Assembly (NCBI GenBank): GCA_035523995.1
Contig: DATKPQ010000154.1
Span: forward strand, 1 to 64,000
Direction: 5' to 3'
DNA from: JASHVB01 sp035523995
Lineage (GTDB): Bacteria > Pseudomonadota > Alphaproteobacteria > Acetobacterales > Acetobacteraceae
Length of the DNA stretch: 64,000 nt
Translations under genes and position numbers: made by a program
Notes under the pieces: model-generated
The model's database searches: none
What the model was told of the DNA's origin: nothing
The model's input: only the letters and a program-made list of their open reading frames with translations
Shown: in pieces, positions 42,875 through 51,170 of the stretch
Position numbering within the stretch: position 1 is the stretch's first letter
Layout of the letters: every line of letters begins with the position of its first letter

Positions 42875-43696
42875 CTACGCGCTACGTCCACGGGCGGGCA
42901 GCAACGCTACTGCGCCGGGGATATGCACGCCAAGCAACAAGTATATTGCTCCGCTGAGCGCAGTGATCCAGAAGCTGACAGGCCAGTCCGTGACGTAAGC
43001 CAACGCAATGCCGCCCCAGGCTTCCGCCAGCGCCAGCAGGGCGGACAGTGCGATGCCGCGCCCGAGCCGGCCGGTCACACGCTGTGCCGCCGCCGCTGGC
43101 CCGACCATCAGGGTGAAGACCAGCAACACGCCGACGATCTGTGCACTTTCCGCCGTCGCCAGTGCGACGATCGCCAGGAACAACACGGCGTAGAGACGCA
43201 GCGATACGCCCTTTGCTTCCGCCAGTTCCGGCTGAAGGCTGGCGAACAGCAAGGGGCGGGAGATTATGCCCAACGCTGCCAGACTGAGTGCGCCCAAGCC
43301 GAGCAACATCCAGACAGTGCTTCCGTCCACCGCCAAGACATTGCCGAACAACAACGAGGTCGCCTGCGCTGCAAAGCTGGTATAGAAATGCAAGAACAGC
43401 AGGCCGAATCCCAGCGATAGCGCGAGCACGAGGCCGACCGCGACATCGCGTTGCGTCAGGCGCTCACCCATCAGCCCCATCCCGATGCCGGCGGCGACCG
43501 TCACCACCACCATGCCCCAGAGCGGTGCGACGCCGATCAGTACTGCGCCTGTCGCGCCCGTGAAGCCGACATGCGCCAGAGCGTGTCCGGCAAAGGTCTG
43601 GCCGCGCAGTACCAGAAAGTAGCCGACGACGCCCGCCACGACGGCCACCACCGCGGCGGCGGCGAAGGCGTTGCGCATGAAGTCGTAATCAAACAT
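42875..43696 (-). CDS. znuB: zinc ABC transporter permease ZnuB
   Basis: A 273-residue membrane permease of the ABC-3 family for zinc or manganese. It has about eight hydrophobic segments, beginning FAAAAVVAVVAGVVGYFLVL. Family-typical strings are GQTFAGHALAHVGFTGA, QIVGVLLVFTLMVGPAAAA and SFWITALSGAIYLLLG. ATG 43696 overlaps the end of znuC by 8 bases, so the two are coupled. The specificity for zinc is supported by the Zur box upstream of znuA. Confidence 0.9.
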   Translation of the reverse strand: MFDYDFMRNAFAAAAVVAVVAGVVGYFLVLRGQTFAGHALAHVGFTGATGAVLIGVAPLWGMVVVTVAAGIGMGLMGERLTQRDVAVGLVLALSLGFGLLFLHFYTSFAAQATSLLFGNVLAVDGSTVWMLLGLGALSLAALGIISRPLLFASLQPELAEAKGVSLRLYAVLFLAIVALATAESAQIVGVLLVFTLMVGPAAAAQRVTGRLGRGIALSALLALAEAWGGIALAYVTDWPVSFWITALSGAIYLLLGVHIPGAVALLPARGRSA

Positions 43697-44558
43697 GCGT
43701 GCCGGCGCGGTCGTGGCGATGATGGTGGTGGTGCGCGTGGCCGTGGCCGTGGCCGTTTTCGTGGCGGTGTTCGTCATGCTCCATGTCGTGGCTGCCGGAC
43801 ATGACGAAGATGCGGCCACGCAGACGCACGACCTCGATATCGGAGCCGTACAGCCGGGACAGCACCGGACCGGTAATTACCTCGTCCACGCTGCCCAGCG
43901 CGGCCTGGCCGTTGCCGAGATACAGCACGCGATCCATCGCGTTCAGCAGCGGGTTCAGTTCGTGGGCCGAGAACAAGACGGCGATGCCAAGTTCGGTCTG
44001 CACCGATTTTGCCAGTTCCACCACGATGCGCTGATAGGTCGGGTCCAGGCTGATCAGCGGCTCGTCCAGCAGCAGCAGGCGCGGGTTGCCGACCAGGGTC
44101 TGCGCGAGCAACAGGCGCTGGCGCTCGCCGCCGGAGGTTTCGGCAAGCGGCCGGCGCGCGAGGTCGCTTGCGCCGACCAGGTCGAGAAGGCGGTCCACCT
44201 CGGCGCGGCCGGATTTGGAGAGCAGGGGCAGGCCGAGACGGTGGCCGTTGACCGTGCTGGCGACGAAGTCCCAGCCGCTGAGGCGCATGGTCCCGATCGC
44301 GCCACGCACCTGAGGCATGTAGCCGATGGCGGGATTCCCGCGCATGGCGGATCGGCCGAGGACGCGGATGGTGCCGTGCGCCTGGGGCACCAAGCCCAAT
44401 ATGGCGCGCATCAGTGTGGTTTTGCCGGCGCCGTTTGGACCCAGCACGCCGACGAACTCGCGTGCGGCGATATCCAGGCTGACACCGTCCAGGATGGTGC
44501 GGCTGCCCAATATCAGCCGCAGGTCGCGGAACTCCACGGCGTTCATGGCCGGCGTCAT
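43689..44558 (-). CDS. znuC: zinc ABC transporter ATP-binding protein ZnuC, His-rich tail
   Basis: A 289-residue ATPase. Walker A is GPNGAGKTTL, the Q-loop GYMPQVRG, the signature ETSGGERQRLLLAQ, Walker B LLLLDEPLISLDP and the His-loop FSAHELNPL. The last 33 residues contain 14 His (EHDEHRHENGHGHGHAHHHH and so on), a metal-binding tail not part of the ATPase fold. Such tails occur in some zinc-system ATPases and may buffer or sense zinc. ATG 44558 or 44546 could start it; neither has a strong ribosome site. Confidence 0.88.
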   Translation of the reverse strand: MTPAMNAVEFRDLRLILGSRTILDGVSLDIAAREFVGVLGPNGAGKTTLMRAILGLVPQAHGTIRVLGRSAMRGNPAIGYMPQVRGAIGTMRLSGWDFVASTVNGHRLGLPLLSKSGRAEVDRLLDLVGASDLARRPLAETSGGERQRLLLAQTLVGNPRLLLLDEPLISLDPTYQRIVVELAKSVQTELGIAVLFSAHELNPLLNAMDRVLYLGNGQAALGSVDEVITGPVLSRLYGSDIEVVRLRGRIFVMSGSHDMEHDEHRHENGHGHGHAHHHHHRHDRAGTHV

Positions 44559-44570
44559 CGCAAGACGCCG

Positions 44571-44680
44571 TGTCATTGCGCGGAGCGAAGCGACGAAGCA
44601 ACCTTGTTCAGGAGAGCCGCCGGACCATCCGTGCGTCCACCCGATCGGGATTGCTTCGTCGCTACGCTCCTGGCAAGAAA
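44571..44680. repeat. intergenic palindrome, TGTCATTGCGAG family
   Basis: TGTCATTGCGCGGAGCGAAG starts the left arm; the right arm ends at GCTACGCTCCTGGC near 44674, where the last bases are diverged. It lies in the long gap between znuA and znuC. Confidence 0.8.
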
Positions 44681-44688
44681 ATACACCG

Positions 44689-44794
44689 TCATGGCCGGGC
44701 GTGACCCGGCCATCTTCCCCCGCTGATCGGGCGCCACGCGGCTGAGCGATCCGAGCGATCGTGCGCAGATGGCCGGGTCAGGCCCGGCGATGAC
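44689..44794. repeat. intergenic palindrome, ATGGCCGGG/CCCGGCCAT family
   Basis: ATGGCCGGGCGTGACCCGGC at the left and GATGGCCGGGTCAGGCCCGG at the right bracket a GATCGGGCG-type middle. Same family as 13831 and 62887. It lies directly between two other repeats in the znuA-znuC gap. Confidence 0.75.
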
Positions 44795-44800
44795 GAGAAA

Positions 44801-44867
44801 CATGCGACACGCCGCACTTTCATCCAGCCGCGGGTTGGCCGATGGCCGGTGGCGACTCGCAATGACA
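44801..44867 (-). repeat. dispersed repeat, TGTCATTGCGAGTTGCCACCGG family (inverted)
   Basis: On the minus strand it reads TGTCATTGCGAGTCGCCACC and on to GGATGAAAGTGCGGCG, matching the copy at 33963-34033. Together with the two preceding repeats it fills the 345-base gap between znuC and znuA. Confidence 0.8.
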
Positions 44868-44903
44868 TTTGAGGGGCGATTCATGCTTCTCGGATTGCAA
44901 GCA

Positions 44904-45773
44904 CTAGGGTGGCAGGGCATGGTCGACTGCATCGAGTTCACTCAGCATCCATGCCTGATAGGTCTTCCCCGGCGGTTCGGTTTCCGTCGCGCCGACCACG
45001 GGGACATGCGACTGTCTTGCCAACCGCATCATGCGCGCTGCGATCGGGTCCGAGGCCTGGCTGTTATACACCATCAGCCGCACGCGATGGTTCCTCAGGT
45101 CGTTTTCAAACGCGGCAACGTTGGATGCCGCCGGTTCGGTGTTGTTCATCACTGCAATCTGGAACGGCATGTCACGCACATCCATGCCGAGCGCGGCGAA
45201 GATATAGCCGAACACCGGTTCCGTTGCGATCACCGGGGTGCCGGCGAGGCGGTGGCGGAGTGCGGCCACATTCTTCAGTACCGGCTGCATCGATTCCTTG
45301 AAGCGAGCCAGCCGCTGCTGATAGCCAGCCTTGTGCGCGGGATCGTCCGCGATCAGTTCGGCCGCGAGCCGGCCGGCGAGCGCCGGCATCGTCGCGGGCT
45401 CGTACCAGATATGCGGATTGTCGCCTGGTTTCCCGCCGACCAGGTTGGCAACCACGATGACCTGCCGGCCGGAAGCATGCGTGGCATGGAGCAGCTTCGG
45501 CATCCAGGGGTCGTAGTCGATGCCGCTGTAGATCACGATACGTGCCGCCGACAGGTCCCGGCCAACCGAGGGGCTGGCCTCGAACAGATGCGGATCCTGG
45601 TCGGGATTGGTGAGGATGCTGTGAACCGTCACGTCCGGACCGCCAATCTGAGCCGCGACGTCGCCATAGAAATTCTCCGCGGCGACAATCGCGATGCGGT
45701 GATCCGCGGCCTGCGCCGGCCACGGGGCCAAAAGCAGGGCCGCGATTGCGGCGAATACGGCAAGCCTGGTCAT
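44904..45773 (-). CDS. znuA: zinc ABC transporter substrate-binding protein
   Basis: A 289-residue periplasmic protein of the cluster A-I metal-binding family. A Sec signal (MTRLAVFAAIAALLLAPWPAQA) precedes the mature part starting AADHRIAIVAAENFYGDVA. A metal-binding His is seen in DQDPHLFEAS, another in NPHIWYEPA, and further ligands follow near EPVFGYIFAALG. It delivers zinc to ZnuBC. The usual His-rich loop of ZnuA is absent. ATG 45773 is about 40 bases downstream of the Zur operator. It is separated from znuC by 345 bases of repeats. Confidence 0.93.
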   Translation of the reverse strand: MTRLAVFAAIAALLLAPWPAQAADHRIAIVAAENFYGDVAAQIGGPDVTVHSILTNPDQDPHLFEASPSVGRDLSAARIVIYSGIDYDPWMPKLLHATHASGRQVIVVANLVGGKPGDNPHIWYEPATMPALAGRLAAELIADDPAHKAGYQQRLARFKESMQPVLKNVAALRHRLAGTPVIATEPVFGYIFAALGMDVRDMPFQIAVMNNTEPAASNVAAFENDLRNHRVRLMVYNSQASDPIAARMMRLARQSHVPVVGATETEPPGKTYQAWMLSELDAVDHALPP

Positions 45774-45813
45774 CGTCGATCCCGTGTTGGCGGCAGGGCA
45801 CGCCGGCAGAGCG

Positions 45814-45834
45814 GAATGTTATAGTATAACATTT
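45814..45834. promoter_or_regulatory. Zur operator
   Basis: GAATGTTATAGTATAACATT is a near-perfect palindrome centred on G at 45824 (AATGTTATA / TATAACATT), matching the alphaproteobacterial Zur consensus built of AAATGTTATA half-sites. It lies 41 bases upstream of the znuA start on the minus strand and should repress znuACB when zinc is plentiful. The opposite gene at 46026 could be affected as well. Confidence 0.9.
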
Positions 45835-46025
45835 CAGCGGATTGGCAAGGGACCGGAAACCTTGTGGCCGTGTCGACCGATCTGTGCCGGGCCGAATCGC
45901 AGGAGCGCGCGGAAAACGGGATGGAAAGGCTCAAGATGGTTTAGCAGGAGCGGTGACATCCTCGGCATGTCTGGTTAGGAACGGGGCAAGATTCTCCTGC
46001 CAGGCGAAAGTCGCCGCCTTTCCGC

Positions 46026-47009
46026 ATGATCGACTTGCTCCGCATCGATAACCTCCGCACCGTTTTCCATACGTCCAATGGTGAGATCGCCGCGGTGGAC
46101 GGCGTCGATCTTTCCGTGGCACGCGGGCGAACGCTGGGCATCGTTGGCGAGTCCGGCTGCGGCAAATCGGTCTTATCGTTGTCGATCATGCGGTTGGTGC
46201 CGCCGCCGGGGCGGGTTGATGCGGGCCGCATCGTTTTCGAAGGCCGCAACCTGCTGGACCTGCCGCTGGCAGACATGCGCGCGATCCGGGGCAACCGCAT
46301 CGCCATGGTCTTCCAGGAACCGATGACCAGCCTGAACCCGGTGTTCACCGCCGGCGACCAGATCGTCGAGGCGATGCGCGCGCATGACCGTTCAGCGTCG
46401 GCTGCGGCGTTGCGGGCACGCGCGATCGAGGCGCTGGCACGCGTGCGCATCCCCGCGCCGGAACGCCGGTTCGACGAGTATCCGCATCAGATGTCCGGCG
46501 GCATGCGCCAGCGGGTGATGATCGCGATGGCGCTCGCGTGCGCGCCCGATCTGCTGATCGCCGATGAGCCCACAACGGCGTTGGACGTCACGGTGCAGGC
46601 GCAGATTCTCGATCTGCTGCGGGAGTTGCAGCAGCAGACCGGCATGGCAATCATCCTGATCACGCACGATCTGGGCGTGGTTGCGGAAATGGCCGACGAA
46701 GTTGCTGTGATGTATGCCGGGCGCGTGGTCGAACGCGGTCCCGGCGCGGCGTTGTTCGACGATCCGCAGCATCCTTACACGCTGGGCTTGCTCGGCAGCA
46801 TTCCCAAGATCGAGGAGCAACGTGGTCGGTTGCTGGCCATTGAAGGTGCGGTGCCGCCGCCATTTGCCTTGCCGCAAGGGTGCCGGTTCCATCCGCGTTG
46901 CGTGTTTGCGGAGCAAGCGTGCGCGGAAGAGGATCCACGGTTGCGAGCGCTCGGTCCGGACCACAGCGCAGCTTGTATTCGCGCGCCGGTGGACCTGGCG
47001 GCCGAATAA
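46026..47009 (+). CDS. dipeptide/oligopeptide ABC transporter ATP-binding protein
   Basis: A 327-residue ATPase of the DppD/OppD type. Walker A is GESGCGKSVLS, the Q-loop FQEPMTSLNP, the signature MSGGMRQRVMIAMAL, Walker B LLIADEPTTALDVT, and the C-terminal oligopeptide-type extension CRFHPRCVFAEQACAE carries Cys residues that may hold an iron-sulfur cluster, as is known for the family. It stands alone: no permeases, binding protein or second ATPase are next to it. ATG 46026 is the start. Confidence 0.9.
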   Translation: MIDLLRIDNLRTVFHTSNGEIAAVDGVDLSVARGRTLGIVGESGCGKSVLSLSIMRLVPPPGRVDAGRIVFEGRNLLDLPLADMRAIRGNRIAMVFQEPMTSLNPVFTAGDQIVEAMRAHDRSASAAALRARAIEALARVRIPAPERRFDEYPHQMSGGMRQRVMIAMALACAPDLLIADEPTTALDVTVQAQILDLLRELQQQTGMAIILITHDLGVVAEMADEVAVMYAGRVVERGPGAALFDDPQHPYTLGLLGSIPKIEEQRGRLLAIEGAVPPPFALPQGCRFHPRCVFAEQACAEEDPRLRALGPDHSAACIRAPVDLAAE

Positions 47010-47032
47010 TACAGCGCGGCGTCAGGCCAAAT

Positions 47033-47168
47033 TGTCATTGCAAGTTGACCACCGGCCGGCGCGGCCGACCAGCGGCTGGATGAAGCAATCCCGGTTCGCT
47101 GAGTGCGCGGACGGTTCGGAGGCTTCTGCGAACGAGGGTGCTTCATCGCTTCGCGCCTTGCAATGACA
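47033..47168. repeat. composite palindrome combining two repeat families
   Basis: The left end reads TGTCATTGCAAGTTGACCAC (second family), continues into TGAAGCAATCCCGG, and closes with the first-family right arm CGCTTCGCGCCTTGCAATGACA. It shows that the two families recombine or share ends. Confidence 0.75.
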
Positions 47169-47179
47169 TTGGGTGGAAT

Positions 47180-47764
47180 TCAAATACCAACTTCCTCACC
47201 CGCCTGCAGGCGTTGCCACACGTCGGCCCGCCATGCCGCGAATGCCTCGCCACGCCACGCATCGTGCCGTCCTTCCGCGTAGGCCAGCGCGTTGCGGTGG
47301 TAGACCAGTGCGTTGCGCCGGGTCGCCTGGAAATTGTCGCGCGTTGACGTGACCTTGCCGGGCACGCCGGTGACGACCGAGCAATCGGGCACCTCCATGC
47401 CCGGCGGTACCAGCGCCATCGCTCCGATCATGCAGCGGCGGCCAACCTTGGCGCCATCCATCACCACCGCGCCGATGCCGATCAGGCAGTCATCGCCGAT
47501 CTCCGCCCCATGCACCACGGCGCGATGCGCGATGGAGCAATAGTCGCCGATGGTCGTGCCGCGCCCGCCACCGACATGGATCACCGCGCCGTCCTGAATG
47601 TTGCACGCGCGGCCGATGCGCACGGCGGCACCCTCGGCGCGGATCACGCAGTAGGGCCAGAAGCTGCTGCCCTCACCGGCGCTGATGCGGCCGAAGATGC
47701 GCGCGGTGGGATCGACATAGGCCGGGCGGTCGAGGGCGACCTCGGGGCCGAAGGTGAAGGACAT
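47180..47764 (-). CDS. gamma-class carbonic anhydrase
   Basis: A 194-residue left-handed beta helix protein of the gamma carbonic anhydrase/PaaY family, which hydrates CO2 or a related substrate. The three metal His are in AVIHVGGG, SIAHRAVVHGAEIGD (two). The hexapeptide repeats run about 15-150. The catalytic Glu and Asn of true gamma anhydrases are not clearly seen, so activity is uncertain. ATG 47764 has GGAG upstream. It is convergent with the ABC ATPase and preceded by a palindrome. Confidence 0.88.
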   Translation of the reverse strand: MSFTFGPEVALDRPAYVDPTARIFGRISAGEGSSFWPYCVIRAEGAAVRIGRACNIQDGAVIHVGGGRGTTIGDYCSIAHRAVVHGAEIGDDCLIGIGAVVMDGAKVGRRCMIGAMALVPPGMEVPDCSVVTGVPGKVTSTRDNFQATRRNALVYHRNALAYAEGRHDAWRGEAFAAWRADVWQRLQAGEEVGI

Positions 47765-47793
47765 AAGCGATACTCCGGGCACGACTGGCAGCG

Positions 47794-47898
47794 TGTCATT
47801 GCGTGGAGCGAAGCGAGGAAGCAATCTTGTTGAGGTGCCGACCGTCCGTTCGGCGATACGATCGGGGTTGCCTCGTCGCTTCGGTCCTCGCGATGACA
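47794..47898. repeat. intergenic palindrome, TGTCATTGCGAG family
   Basis: The left arm TGTCATTGCGTGGAGCGAAG is inverted at the right (ending TCCTCGCGATGACA, 47885-47898). It lies between the carbonic anhydrase and the beta-propeller gene, in their divergent upstream region. Confidence 0.85.
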
Positions 47899-48014
47899 TC
47901 GGACAGGTGCGGCAGCATACTCGACCGCGCGGCCGTTGCGGGAAAGCCTTGCCGTCGACCACCGATGCTTGCAGGCTTCCGCCCGGCAGCACAGCCAACA
48001 GGGAGGGCAAGGTC

Positions 48015-49049
48015 ATGGCAGAGCAACCGTCGTGGATCTATCTCGGCCTGGCGGGGGAGACCGGGCGCGGGCGGGTGGTTCAGTCCGGCCTCTATCGCAT
48101 GGCGGATGGCAGCGACACCTGGGAGGAACTGTATCGCGGCCTGCCGGAGTCGCCCGCCGTGCGCGCGCTTGCGGTGCATCCGCGACATGCGGAGCATGTG
48201 TATGCCGGCACCCAATCCGGCCCGTATCACAGCAACGACCGCGGCGAACACTGGGAAAAGGTCAACATCCCCGACCACGGCCTGCCGGTCTGGTCGTTTC
48301 TGTTCCATCCGGCCGATCCGAGCGTGATGTTCGTCGGTTATGAGAACAGTGAAATCTATCGCAGCGACGATGGTGGTGAACGTTGGGTGCGTCTGCCGGT
48401 CAGTGTGCGGTTTCCCGACATCACCACCGCGCCGGGTTCCAATCCGGCCAAGCGCGTGCTGGCATTGGATGCCAGCGTGAGCGACCCGGACCTGCTGTAT
48501 GCCGCGATCGAAGTCGGCGGCACGCTGCGTTCGACCGACGGCGGCGAGCATTGGGAAAACCTGAGCCACGGCCAGTACCTGAATGACGATGCGGTGGACA
48601 TGCACGGTGTGCTGGCCAGCCGCTGGCGCCCTGACACCGTGTTCGGCATCGGCCGCGCCGGCATGTTTCAAAGCTTCGACGGTGGCGACCACTGGAAGCA
48701 CGTGAAGCTGGAATCTCTGAACGCCAAGGGGCAGATCTATTGCCGCGACATCCACGAAGTGCCCGGCAATCCCCGCAAGATTTTCGTAGCCGCCGGCGCC
48801 AATTTCCAGAGCGATTGCGGCGTGCTGCTGTACAGCGGCGACGGCGGCGATAGCTGGCAACGCGTCGATATGGGCGTGCAGGCGCCGCACACCATGTTCG
48901 CGCTGGCATTCGATGAGCGCCGCCCGCTGCTGATGTCCTGCGCCACCAACGGTGGAGAAATCTACAGCAGCCGCGACGGCGGCGAGAGCTGGACTGCGCA
49001 TCTTCCGCCGCCCGGCGGCACGCAGATCTACGCGCTCGCGCGCGGCTGA
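48015..49049 (+). CDS. beta-propeller (sialidase/YCF48-like) protein
   Basis: A 344-residue cytoplasmic protein built of repeated blades with the BNR/Asp-box pattern S-x-D-x-G-x-x-W: SNDRGEHWEKV, RSDDGGERWVRL, RSTDGGEHWENL, QSFDGGDHWKHV, YSGDGGDSWQRV and SSRDGGESWTAH. These fold as a beta propeller, as in sialidases and photosystem assembly factor YCF48. No signal peptide, so an extracellular glycosidase role is unlikely. Start ATG 48015 with GGAGGG upstream. It may share a transcript with the acyl-CoA dehydrogenase 21 bases downstream. Confidence 0.88.
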   Translation: MAEQPSWIYLGLAGETGRGRVVQSGLYRMADGSDTWEELYRGLPESPAVRALAVHPRHAEHVYAGTQSGPYHSNDRGEHWEKVNIPDHGLPVWSFLFHPADPSVMFVGYENSEIYRSDDGGERWVRLPVSVRFPDITTAPGSNPAKRVLALDASVSDPDLLYAAIEVGGTLRSTDGGEHWENLSHGQYLNDDAVDMHGVLASRWRPDTVFGIGRAGMFQSFDGGDHWKHVKLESLNAKGQIYCRDIHEVPGNPRKIFVAAGANFQSDCGVLLYSGDGGDSWQRVDMGVQAPHTMFALAFDERRPLLMSCATNGGEIYSSRDGGESWTAHLPPPGGTQIYALARG

Positions 49050-49070
49050 TCCGGCCCGGGTAGCAGGCGC

Positions 49071-50270
49071 GTGGAATTCCTGCTGTCGCCGGACCAGCAG
49101 CGCCTGCAACAGCGGTGCCTGGCGCTCGCCGCGGACTTCGCCACCCGAGCGCCACAGCACGATCGCGATGCGTCGCATCCGGTGGAAAACTACGACCGGT
49201 TGCGCGCGGAAGGATTCCTCGATCTGACCGTGCCGCGCGAATGGGGCGGCGCTGGCGCCAGCTTCCTGGATCACACCATCGCCTATGAAGCGCTGGGGCA
49301 GGGCTGTCCGTCCACCGCACTGGCGTTCAACATGCATGCCTCCGTGGTGATGCCGGTGCTGTTGAGCCCGGACGTTCCGGCATCCGCCAAACAGCGTGTC
49401 GCGGACCTTGTGGTGCAGCAGCGCCAGCTGATCGGCGGCAACTTTTCCGAGCCCGGCACCACGTCGCTGATCGGCGAGCGGCCTCTTTCCGCGCGGGCGC
49501 GGAAACAGGAAGGCGGGTACAGCGTGTCAGGCCGCAAGATGTTCGCGTCCATGCTGCAGGCGGCCGACCAGGTGATGGTGATGGCGTATCCCGACGAAGC
49601 AACGAATCCCCACGCCGCCGTCCTGCTTCTGGTGCCGCGCGATGCCGCGGGCCGCCGCGTTGAGGCCAACTGGGACACGCTGGGCATGCGCGCCACGCGC
49701 AGCGATTCGATGATCCTGGAGGATTGCCGCCTGCCGGAGAGCGCGCTGCTGCTGCACAGCGACGATGTGCGCGCATTCCGGCAAGACTATTTGAACTGGT
49801 TCTGGGCGTCCTATACCGCCGTGTATCTCGGCGTTGCCGTGGCGGCGTACAACGCCTTGCGCGAAACGGTGCAGGCGCGGCAGCCCACGGGCTATGCACA
49901 GCCGCTCGCCTATCATCCCGACGTGCGGCGCCACGTGGCGGAACTCAGCGCCGACCTGGACGCGGCTCGGCTGATCACCTATCGGTCGGCCTGGCTCAGC
50001 GACACGCAGGGGCCGACGACGGAAACCACCGCCGCGCTGTATCGCGCAAAATACGTGGTTGGTGAAACGACTGCCCGCGTGACACGCACCGCACTGACGC
50101 TGGGCGGCGCTCACGGCATATTCAAAGGCTCGCGGCTGGAGCAACTGTTCCGCGATGGTGCTCTGGCACCGATCCAGTCCCCACCTGCGGATTTCTGCTT
50201 GTGGCAGATGGGGCTTTACGAACTGGGCATCGATGCGGCAGACATCATGCCGCCCGTGCGGCGCGTATAA
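49071..50270 (+). CDS. acyl-CoA dehydrogenase family flavoprotein
   Basis: A 399-residue FAD enzyme of the acyl-CoA dehydrogenase fold. The N-terminal helical domain (1-120) includes GFLDLTVPREWGGAG; the middle beta domain has GNFSEPGTTSLI and YSVSGRKMFASML; the C-terminal helices have TALTLGGAHGIFKGSRLEQL. The catalytic Glu of true dehydrogenases is not obvious at its usual place, so it may be a monooxygenase-type member. The start is GTG 49071. It follows the beta-propeller gene closely. Confidence 0.88.
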   Translation: MEFLLSPDQQRLQQRCLALAADFATRAPQHDRDASHPVENYDRLRAEGFLDLTVPREWGGAGASFLDHTIAYEALGQGCPSTALAFNMHASVVMPVLLSPDVPASAKQRVADLVVQQRQLIGGNFSEPGTTSLIGERPLSARARKQEGGYSVSGRKMFASMLQAADQVMVMAYPDEATNPHAAVLLLVPRDAAGRRVEANWDTLGMRATRSDSMILEDCRLPESALLLHSDDVRAFRQDYLNWFWASYTAVYLGVAVAAYNALRETVQARQPTGYAQPLAYHPDVRRHVAELSADLDAARLITYRSAWLSDTQGPTTETTAALYRAKYVVGETTARVTRTALTLGGAHGIFKGSRLEQLFRDGALAPIQSPPADFCLWQMGLYELGIDAADIMPPVRRV

Positions 50271-50287
50271 TCCAACGGAGACTTGTC

Positions 50288-50686
50288 ATGGAAATGCAAC
50301 CCTATCTGTTCTTTGACGGCCGCTGTGAGGAGGCGATCGCGTTCTACCAAAAGGCGCTCGGCGCGAAACAGATCATGATGATGCGGTTCAAGGACTGCCC
50401 TGATCCGTCAATGATACCGCCCGGCGGTGGCGACCGGGTGATGCACGCGAGGTTGGATATTGGCGGCGCGACGCTGCTGCTATCCGATGGAAGCCAGGAC
50501 CAGCCGAAGTTCCAGGGCTTCGCATTGTCGATCACCGCCGCCGACCCTACCGAGGCGGAAAGCAAGTTCAACGCGCTGGCCGATGGCGGAGAGGTGCGGA
50601 TGCCGCTGGGCAAGACGTTCTTCTCGCCGGCCTTCGGCATGCTGGCGGATCGTTTCGGCGTGAGCTGGATGGTCTACGTGGCGTAG
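50288..50686 (+). CDS. VOC-superfamily protein (PhnB-like)
   Basis: A 132-residue protein of the vicinal-oxygen-chelate fold, similar to PhnB/3-demethylubiquinone-type proteins. Family marks are PYLFFDGRCEEAIAFYQKAL at the start, MHARLDIGGATLLLSD in the middle and FGMLADRFGVSWMVYVA at the end. It resembles members without a known reaction. ATG 50288 lies 17 bases after the acyl-CoA dehydrogenase, so it is probably in the same operon. Confidence 0.9.
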   Translation: MEMQPYLFFDGRCEEAIAFYQKALGAKQIMMMRFKDCPDPSMIPPGGGDRVMHARLDIGGATLLLSDGSQDQPKFQGFALSITAADPTEAESKFNALADGGEVRMPLGKTFFSPAFGMLADRFGVSWMVYVA

Positions 50687-50689
50687 CCG

Positions 50690-50973
50690 CTACGCCGCTT
50701 CGGCCGTTGCCTTGCAATCGCGTTCGTTGACAGACGCCAGGTCGAGCACCGTGGTCCGCCGCATGTCATGGACCTGCGACAGGTGATAGCGGCAGCCGCG
50801 GTGCATCACCATTGCGCGTCATTCACACGCTGTGCCGGGAATACCAGGACAGAGTAGCGGTCGATAGGTTGCTCGAAGGCGCGCGTGGTGGCGGCATCGA
50901 TTTGTTCACACATGTCGAAACCTTGCTCTTCGGCGGCAAAATGCTGGTGCAGCGGTTTGAATTCGATGGCCAT
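50690..50973 (-). pseudogene. TauD/TfdA dioxygenase remnant with internal deletion
   Basis: Two short minus-strand pieces flank an internal deletion. The 5' piece (50973-50806) encodes MAIEFKPLHQHFAAEEQGFD and IDRYSVLVFPAQ, the N-terminus of a 2-oxoglutarate dioxygenase of the TauD/TfdA family. The 3' piece (50812-50690), in another frame, encodes MHRGCRYHLSQVHDMRRTTV, the family's C-terminal end. About 190 codons between them, including the iron ligands, are gone, and the 5' piece runs into a stop at 50806. No function is possible. The remnant is invisible if only long frames are considered. Confidence 0.85.
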
Positions 50974-51170
50974 CGTCACGGTCCTTTATTGGCCGGGGCG
51001 CCAGGGTCGGCAAGGGCAATCTGCCTGGCCGGGCACCCGGCAATGACTATTATCCTACCGCTCTCCCAATCGGAGTAGATGAAGTTCGGACTGTCAATGC
51101 CAGTTTACCATTGCCGGCGTGGCGCCGCCAAATATGCTGCCCGCAGCGGGAAGCGTCCGGGAGGAAACAG

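Noticed and set aside
44571..44867. Possible insertion sequence between znuA and znuC
   Set aside because: No transposase frame; the content is a run of three small palindromic repeat families.
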